A stretch of DNA of 64,000 nt from Rhynchospora pubera (taxonomy: Eukaryota; Streptophyta; Magnoliopsida; Poales; Cyperaceae): assembly GCA_028095005.1 (NCBI GenBank), contig CM051460.1, positions 287,038,238-287,102,237 on the forward strand, in the 5' to 3' direction. The notes beneath the pieces were generated by a model. That model ran no database searches. It worked only from the letters and a program-made list of their open reading frames with translations, and was not told the DNA's origin. Below, in pieces: positions 57,021 to 64,000 of the stretch (its first letter is position 1; each line of letters opens with the position of its first letter). The translations under genes and the position numbers were made by a program.

Positions 57021-57565
57021 CGTTGACGGTAATATACAGGATGTATTACTTTATAGATAAATCTGGGAATGGTCGTATGACTCTGAGAGACCTCAAGCAT
57101 GGAAATTTGGTTGCTGCCATACAACGACTAGATGAAGGGGAGGATATTAACAAAGTGTAAAGGTAATTCTATATTTGAAAATTGTGTCTTCACATGGTTT
57201 ATCCAATAGCAAGATAAACAACATGATTCAAAGCCATTCTCATGGTTTAATAAAAATAGCAATATGTGTTATTTGTCTTATTTCCTTTTGCTTTGTCGTC
57301 TGGTTAGTGTTATCGATGGCTGGTTTTGGCATTTTGTCCTTCTGTATTTCAGCACTAAAACGATAACATTATTTCATGGAATTTGTTTCTCATTTTTATG
57401 AACTCTGTTACAGGTACTTCTCGTATGAGCACTTTTATGTGATGTATTGCAAGTTTTGGGAACTGGATACAGATCATAATTTTTTGATTGACAAGGAAAA
57501 CCTAATCAGATGCGGTAATCACTCTCTGACTTACAGAATAGTCGATAGGTTGGTTATTTTCTCAG
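57021..57565 (+). pseudogene. TONNEAU2/FASS-like (PP2A B'' subunit) two-exon fragment
   Basis: Exon 1 (57021-57162, after TTTACTGCAG) reads TVIYRMYYFIDKSGNGRMTL, then DLKHGNLVAAIQ and GEDINKV followed by an in-frame TAA at 57158-57160. Exon 2 (57414-57565) reads YFSYEHFYVMYCKFWELDTD, FLIDKENLIRCGNHSLTYRI and ends at a GTAACG donor. These are the EF-hand-like regions of the plant B'' subunit TON2/FASS, which targets protein phosphatase 2A to the preprophase band and cortical microtubules. Exon borders and phases are sound, but the stop, a Cys in place of the usual residue after IR, and absence of all other exons within reach mark a fragment. A recent gene copy with a sequencing error is less likely. 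Confidence 0.8.
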
Positions 57566-59080
57566 GTAACGCCCCCCCCCCCCCCTCCTTTTTCTCTATG
57601 CGCGCACAGAAACAAGGGTAATTGATTATGTATTCAGGCAAAAATTTCAAATGATTTCATAAGTAGGATTATTTTACTTTATTTTTTTACCTTCTTGGAT
57701 TTCTGCTCCTTTATATTGTGTATTTGTGATTATGTTAAATTTAGATATCTGAAGAAGATTCTTCTTTTGCCTAATATATCTTCTCCCCTCTGATTTTACT
57801 CAATTTTTTTTGTATTTCTCTGCAAATTTTCAGGTTTGCATTGCATTCTTATCTTTGTTGTTCGACAGATCTTTATCAGGTATGTAAGAAATGTGTCCTT
57901 TCTTATATATTTTTTTTATTTTTATTTAATGCCTGGCCAAATATATCTTCTCCCCTCTGATTTTACTCAATTTTATTTTGGTGTTTCTCTGCATATTTAT
58001 AGGTTTGAATTGCAATCTTCTTTTTGTTGTTCGACAGATTTATCAGGTATGTAAGAAATGTCTCCTTATATTTTTTTATTTAATGCCTAAGACTGTATTT
58101 ACATCAATCTTCTCTGCTTTGCAAAAAAAAATAATCCATTTAGCTCTGGCAAAAAGTCATTAGTTTTAGGAAAAATATGTTGTTGTATTTTATAGCATAA
58201 TGCCATATTTGGTTTGGATTGGAAACCAGAGAAGAAAATGCTGATGGGCAGCTCTAGTTATTTATCTATGTAAATTTAATATTATTTTTTTTATTATTTT
58301 TTCCCAATTGATAGATCTTTACATGCCACTGAACTGTGTCCCTGATTAATTTGTTTTTATGTGAGCTTAAGCTTCAATGCTGTCACCTGAGAGGTGATTC
58401 AAGATACATCTCCATTTAATAGTTTTTTTGCATGCTTTTCTCAAGTCTGGAAGTATTTAAGCCCTTCATGGGCATTGAGACTTCAGGTAGAGAGAGAAAG
58501 AGTTCTATTTTCCAACTTCCTAATTGCTAATTTTATGAACAATTTGTTGTCTATTTAAATTTCTTTCTTCCTGTTACCATCGAGAACGTATCTTCCTGTG
58601 GGTCTTCTGTTTAAGCATAGCGCCATAATTTGAAGGTACTTTATAACTGAATGTTGTTAGATTATAATAGTCATTTCTATGCCCTTTGACCACAGTATGA
58701 TAAGTACGTGACTGCATTGAAGGGCTTATTAATTTTGTCAAGAAGAATATGATGATTTTGTAGAGTACAAATTTTGGCATGTGAAATAGTTTGGTAGAAA
58801 CTTTACCTTTTTTTTTCTTTTAGAGATTAGAGATCCATAGTTTTGACTTTAAGTGTTAATATTCTGATCTTCTATTTATCTTTTTCTGTTTATGATATTA
58901 TAAATTTTTAGGTTGAAAGGTGGAATGGAAAAGGAATGGCACTTTTACTGGTCTCTATTGTCACTGTCTGAAACTCTATTAGTTTTGGCAGTGGCACTTG
59001 TGGCCTGAGAAGACATGGTTACCTCCTAGGTTTGTTGAATGTACCTTGATTTCTTTTCTGCTTTTTTTTTCTCTTATTAT
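57566..59080. repeat. Intron-like DNA with a 170-bp tandem duplication
   Basis: After a run of 14 C (about 57572) comes a tandem duplication at about 57767-57935 and 57942-58080 (AATATATCTTCTCCCCTCTG... TTGTTGTTCGACAGAT...TCAGGTATGTAAGAAATGT). No further TON2 or TPX2 exon recognised; the remainder is T-rich and without a gene. Confidence 0.6.
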
Positions 59081-59084
59081 TTGT

Positions 59085-59650
59085 TGATTTGTTGACTTGA
59101 CTATATCTTTAATTTTTAAATTTCGTTGTTCTTTTTTAAGTGTCGGCGTCTTCCTTTCATTAATTTCCTTGTGCAAAATCTTCTCTCGAAATTTGATGCA
59201 TCCCTTGCAAATCTTTTCTTGCTTTATTCTCCGTTTCTTGCTGACCTTTCGGAATTTTAGCTTTATCCTCTCTGTTCCTGATGAGGGCTGTAGTCTTACC
59301 ATTTACCCCCTATCACCTCTGACCTTTATTCACCTTTTACCAGAAAATCTCCAAATTTTCTCTCAAATTTATCTGAATTATCTGCACCAATTCTTGTCTG
59401 AACAATTTCATATTTTCTTATTTGTTGATGATTTGTTGACTATATCTTTAATTTTTAAATTTCGTTGTTCTTTTTTGAGTGTCAGCGTCTTCCTTTCATA
59501 ATTTCCTTGTGCAAAATCTTCTCTCGAAATTTGATGCATCCCTTGCAAGTCTTTTCTTGCTGACCTTTCGGAATTTCAGCTTTATCCTCTCTGTTCTGTA
59601 GTCTTACCATTTACCCCCTATCTTTACCTTTATTCACCTTTTACCAGAAT
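59085..59650. repeat. Tandem duplication, period about 350 bp
   Basis: The block TATCTTTAATTTTTAAATTTCG...TTGATGCATCCCTTGCAA...CTGACCTTTCGGAATTT... occurs from about 59102 and again from about 59446, with small deletions in the second copy. A SINE later inserted at the end of the second copy. Confidence 0.8.
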
Positions 59651-59816
59651 AAATAGTCTAAGCCTTTTATCCCAAACAAGTTAGGGTAGGCTAGGAATGA
59701 CACCCCGACCCTGGCCATTTCTTGTATATATGGCTAAGTTTTTACGCTGGCTCGCCAAGCCTATCGCAAGCATGCGGGCTTGAACCCTGGACCTCTTAGA
59801 AGAGAGCCAAGTGCTC
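59650..59816 (-). mobile_element. tRNA-derived SINE with 20-bp target duplication
   Basis: Flanked by perfect 20-bp direct repeats TTATTCACCTTTTACCAGAA (59630-59649 and 59817-59836). On the minus strand it starts with GAGCACTTGGCTCTC, has a B-box-like GGGTTCAAGCCCG (about 59770-59782), and ends with a segment (CCTACCCTAACTTGTTTGGG, AAAAGGCTTA) nearly identical to the 3' end of the RTE LINE at 13098-13130. A tRNA-like head joined to an RTE tail is the plan of Au-like plant SINEs mobilised by RTE elements; the family name is inferred. Confidence 0.85.
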
Positions 59817-60039
59817 TTATTCACCTTTTACCAGAAAATCTCCAAATTTTCTCTCAAATTTATCTGAATTATTATCTGCATCAATTCTTGTCTGAACAAT
59901 TCATATTTTCCAAAATTGTTCATGTCAAAGGAAGTTTATTATCGGTAATTAATTGTGTCCTTGTAGCTTCTGATCTTGTGTTAGTAATATTCAATTATAG
60001 TGAATCAGTAACCATATAATTTACTTGTCTTGTTTCAGA

Positions 60040-60290
60040 GTAAATTTCTGATAGCTTGGATGTATTTTTCTGTTTGTTGAAATCAATAACCATTTAATTT
60101 ACTTGTCTTGTTTCAGATAAACAGTTTTGTAAAGTCTCCAATCTGAAAAGGTAACCAATGCACTAACTGATCCGCCCCTCCCAATTTAATAGTAAGATCT
60201 CATTAACCTTTTATGTATTATTGTACTCTTTATGGTCTGATTAATTTAGATAGAAGTTGAAGAATTTAAGTAGGATATCAAAATAGTAGC
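60040..60290 (+). pseudogene. Distant TPX2-array remnant (TNSFVKA exon)
   Basis: TTTCAG, then a 34-bp exon (60117-60150; INSFVKSP in the frame used by the array), GTAACC and about 130 bp of the following intron match the rear part of the array units but are clearly more diverged (ACAGTTTTGTAAAGTCTCC and CCAATGCACTAACTGATCC). It lies 3.2 kb beyond the array end, separated by the TON2 fragment. Confidence 0.75.
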
Positions 60291-62916
60291 ATATATTATG
60301 TCTGTTAAAATTAGAATTGTAAATTTGTAATTGTTATTGTAGTTGAAGAATTTAAGTAAGTTTCTAGTCCTAGTAGCATATATTGCCGTAGTCTGATTGT
60401 GCGTTAGAGATACAGTTTATCTAGTTAGTATTTCTTGGATGCATCTAGTTTCAAGTGTGATTTGAGATAGCATCTTCTTAGATACGAGTATTTTTTGGAT
60501 GTAGTGCAACTATAAAAATGTTTTAAAGAAAATGCTTGTTTGTGTAAGGAATCTTTATTATCAACAGTGGATTACTTTTTGAATAACCAAAATTCTTATA
60601 TATGGGGGTCGGGAATATTTTTGCTTGAGCATCTTCTTGATAGAGAAGTCTATAGAATAAAGTCTGGTGTTTCATAAAGGCCTCTGTAACCTGATTGAAC
60701 TAGATACTTTAGTAATTATCCAATGACTTCACCTTGAGTTGTTGTCTATTGTGGTTGACTGTGTGGTTATTCGGGATGCCCTAGGTTAAAAGGCTTGGTG
60801 CCACATGCATTCTATTGAGCCTCTTGGTAATTAATATTACTCTCTTCTCATGACAATTAACAATTATTACAAATCAATGTCATCCTGAGTTTATAATAAT
60901 AATATTATAATTAGAGGCTCTAAGACTTGTGAAATTGTGCAGATTAGGAGATGGAGTAAGTCACCTGATGAATCTTGTGCCTGGAGTCAGGGGAAGGATG
61001 TGTACCTGCAGGCCAACTTGCATGTCCCGTCAACTAAATTGTTATCTTTTCGCTTACATCTCTATAGGTATGATGAAACTTTCATAAATAAAGTTTTTGA
61101 ATATTCCTCATGAATTGAATTTGTTTTTGATGATCTTCATGCACTTCAAATTGAGTTCATATAAGATCTTCATGCTTGTAGAAAAGTTTCAGACATTTTT
61201 CATTGCTCCAATACAGTAATGCAAAGAGTGGCTCGTTCATCAGCTCAAGTGAATAACATATCTGTACCATACTCAGTTCTGGAAGAACGTACCAGTACAA
61301 TAGTCAGTACTGGTGCAGGAGTACCATAGGGATCCATGTTTAAAGTAAACCTCACGGTATGTTGAAGTATATAAGACTCGCTATTTTAAAAATTCCATTC
61401 GACTGAGAGAAGATAGAAAAATATAATAAGAAAAATAAAGAAAGAGAAAACATCATCATCTGTTGAGCTAGACTACGGCCGGGTCATCTCTTACCAGATG
61501 CACAAAGGGACCATTCAAAAGTTTGTGCGCACATGCAGAATTCTTTGTATATGTCTGCATTAACATCCCATTACACTGTTTAAGAAAATAAGCATAGTAA
61601 CAGATGCTATGTTGAAACTTTGGAATTAAGAATGGGAGTTACACTCTGATTTCCCACCATAGCATTATGTGAAAAAACGTTTTTCTATTATAACATGTTG
61701 AAACCAGCGCATAGCCGCTTATTTTGTTTTGGGAAATTAGGATCAAAATAAATTTTCCAGTATAATAGAGAGAGGTAAACTTAAAATTCAAACTCAAAAA
61801 AGAATAATAATAATAAATAAAAGAAAAAGAAGAAAAAAGCTGACGGGCGTTTTGCAGAAAGCCAATGGAGATGCCACGTGATTTTATGTGATATTGTTTG
61901 TAACTGTTCGTGTAAAATGAGTAACATTATACAATATATCAAACCAACATGATTATTACATGACACAAAATTCAAAAAGTTTGCCTCTATTATTATATAT
62001 AAATTTGTAGATTGTAGATTAATAATAAATACTCATTTGGCCTTTAATATTAATATGTATGATGATGAGAAAAATACAGATCTTCTGCAAGATGCTGAAA
62101 GAAGGGGGAACCTTATTATCTTATTGGTTTATATTTTGGAATGATAAGCTGAAGGAAGCAGTGAGATGATAATACCACCACTGACAGAATTACCCCTGCA
62201 TCTCACATGGAGAGCCTCGGATGCAGGAAGCCTGGAAGGGAACCTGATTTGTTGGACGTTGATAGAAGACATCCTATGACAAGCTGTAGTTGTATTGTAT
62301 GAAGAAATTAATCAGCAATATTTTTGGAACATTTACATTCGCTTTTGGTATATGGACTTTGTAGTTGTATATAATAATGGAGCACTGGTGAAGTGGTGAT
62401 GTCAGCTCGGCGTCACCAGTGCCAATGTTTGTTGGATTGTTGATATAGCTGTGATTAGATTATAATCTTGCTTGTAATCTGTTAAAACAGCTTGCCTCTA
62501 TTTTTCATCGAAGTGGGGGTCTGCTTGTTGTCCACCAAAAAAAAAAAAGAAAAATAAAAATTCTTCTGCAAAGCACAATTTTGTACGAGGAGAATTTTTA
62601 TAATTTTTTGATACTCCCTTTTCATTTTGTACCAAAATAGATAGAATAATTTATGTGTGACCCAAATTTTAGAAAGATAGAAAAAACATTGTTGTTTTTG
62701 AACCCAAAAAGAAAAATCACAATACTCTGTATGATATTTGGAACACATACGTGTTGAGCTTAGACTACGACCGGGTCATCATCTGGTTTTTACTGGTTTT
62801 TTTAATGAAAGCAACAATCTAGGGAAGTTCATATGTTCTCTTCTATTCAACTGGTACACATGGTATCGTTTCCCATCATCATGTTGTAGCCAAATAAACA
62901 TTCCTTTTAGCCATTG
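60291..62916. other. Intergenic region, no gene recognised
   Basis: An open segment at about 60944-61110 (plus; reads SQGKDVYLQANLHVPSTKLL after a GTGCAG acceptor) might be an exon of an unknown gene. A block of about 28 bp, TTGAGCTAGACTACGGCCGG with GTCATC, at about 61464 recurs with few changes at about 62754. The rest is AT-rich. Confidence 0.4.
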
Positions 62917-64000
62917 CTAGGTGCTTAGAAAATCAAAATGTGTATCCATATTTAGATCAGACACCTCAATTCTCAGTTTGTTGCTCCAGTGATTATTCAT
63001 GCACGTACAATTTCTGGTTTTGTAACTTGACAAGAGTAAATAAGTGGTATACTTGTTTCTGTTCATCTTGTCCCATCTTTGTATTTCCCTTAATCTGACA
63101 ACACAATCAGTGTTGTCATGACAAAACATAAATCCTTCAGACTTCTTTGGCACCAATTCATAAACTGTTAACACCTTTCCTTCTACCACTTCTTTACCAG
63201 CCCCTTCGTACTTCTCATTGATTTCATTATCTTTCTCCTTAAGTAATCCCTCAATGACATTCAATACATCTACTCCCTTGTGTTTGTATCTATGTCTACG
63301 GTACCATTTGTGGCTGAACTTATGGCATAAGACTTGAGCATCCTTGTGTTTAGTTTGTATGATTTTACCACCTCCATCTTGCTGCCAATTATCTTGGTTT
63401 TTATTATGAAGCATTACAGCTCCTTCACTCATTCTAATTGCTTCCTGAGTATTGGTAAGTATCAAGGGTTTTGTAGCAATCTTAACCATCATGTACTGGT
63501 AATCTGAAAAGTACTGATTTTCTGAAAAAAATTTAGATTGACTTATATACCCTTCCTTTGACTTAGATTCATCAACCACGACATTTTTCAGCATCTACAT
63601 CATTCATAATACCTTCTCTTGTTGCAAAAGGATCAGATATGGGCACCTCATTTGTGTGTGATTTCCACTTCAACAGAGGTAGATTGAGCAACTAATAATT
63701 CAACCTTTGCTTGACAAGAAAACAGAAGTAGATTCTTCTTCTCCTTGCTTGAGTCTTCATGAACACTAATATCATCATCCAAGTGTAAAGGATCGGTGTT
63801 CTTGCTTCCTCCTTCGTCCAATTTGCAATCTGGCTACCTAGAAGAATCTAGCACGCTCAATATCACCATTTCTTGATTTGAAGCTTGCGAGAAAGATGCA
63901 CCAAAAGATGAACCAGTGCCTTCTTCAATTGGCTGGCTTGGTGCAGGATGAAGTTGCTCCAATGATTGCCTCTCCATAAGCTGCTCAAACATCGCCTCAA
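62917..64000 (-). pseudogene. Unrecognised coding region, broken, runs off the right edge
   Basis: Codon-like sequence runs leftward from the window edge: ATG at 63992, then MFEQLMERQ and a Ser/Gln-rich stretch to a TAG at 63834-63836; the same frame continues with an acidic segment (HLDDDISVHEDSSKEKKN) to a TGA near 63655. Then comes an open frame of 225 codons at 63594-62917 with a basic patch (CHKFSHKWYRRHRYKHKG) and charged segments. The pieces could be one decayed gene, a gene with introns, or a retrotransposon gag remnant (MFEQLM-type starts occur there). No motif allows a choice and no function is proposed. Confidence 0.4.

Noticed and set aside
62240..62540. Possible LTR start (TGTTGGA) near a short A-rich tail
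   Set aside because: No matching second LTR, primer-binding site or clear terminal CA was found.

Overview
The window is nuclear DNA from a flowering plant, most likely a eudicot. It is AT-rich, its genes have GT-AG introns, and it is crowded with plant transposons: an Athila-type Ty3/gypsy element primed by tRNA-Asp, an RTE-type LINE ending in TTG repeats, a tRNA-derived SINE, and hAT-, Tourist- and foldback-like elements. No RNA genes, CRISPR or prokaryotic features were seen. The species cannot be named from sequence alone.

Layout. 1-8033: a minus-strand Athila-like retrotransposon with its 5' LTR, primer-binding site and one 1840-codon gag-pol frame; the catalytic core of its reverse transcriptase has been deleted in frame. 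Paired near-palindromes built on AATTCGGNCCGAATT stud both the coding frame and the LTR. 8034-17390: intergenic DNA with small inverted-repeat elements, a decayed 3-dehydroquinate synthase tail (about 11.4-11.7 kb, minus) and a 5'-truncated RTE LINE with target-site duplication (12.1-13.15 kb). 17391-29078: two tandem, apparently intact five-exon GDSL esterase/lipase genes on the minus strand (383 and 372 aa). The first has a 3.4-kb first intron filled by hAT-like and AT-rich elements; between them lie a possible LINE tail and a large foldback element with a minisatellite loop. 29.1-35.9 kb: AT-rich intergenic DNA with inverted-repeat elements.

35.9-56.9 kb is the most unusual part: six head-to-tail copies of a roughly 3.1-kb intron-exon segment from a plus-strand gene of the TPX2 (spindle and microtubule protein) family, ending in a short stub. 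The copies keep splice-like borders but carry a shared frameshift and private lesions, so they look like a pseudogene array. Transposon insertions and indels shared by particular copies (B with C, A with D, E with F) record its history, and both array ends break inside the same short exon. Directly after it come two exons of a TONNEAU2/FASS (PP2A B'' subunit) relative with a premature stop, then local tandem duplications, a SINE with a perfect 20-bp target-site duplication, and a distant remnant of one TPX2-array exon at 60.1 kb. The right edge (62.9-64 kb) holds a minus-strand open but unrecognised coding region.

The only genes that look functional are the two GDSL lipases. The rest is transposons, pseudogenes and repeats. 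All family names rest on motifs read by eye; no database search was run.
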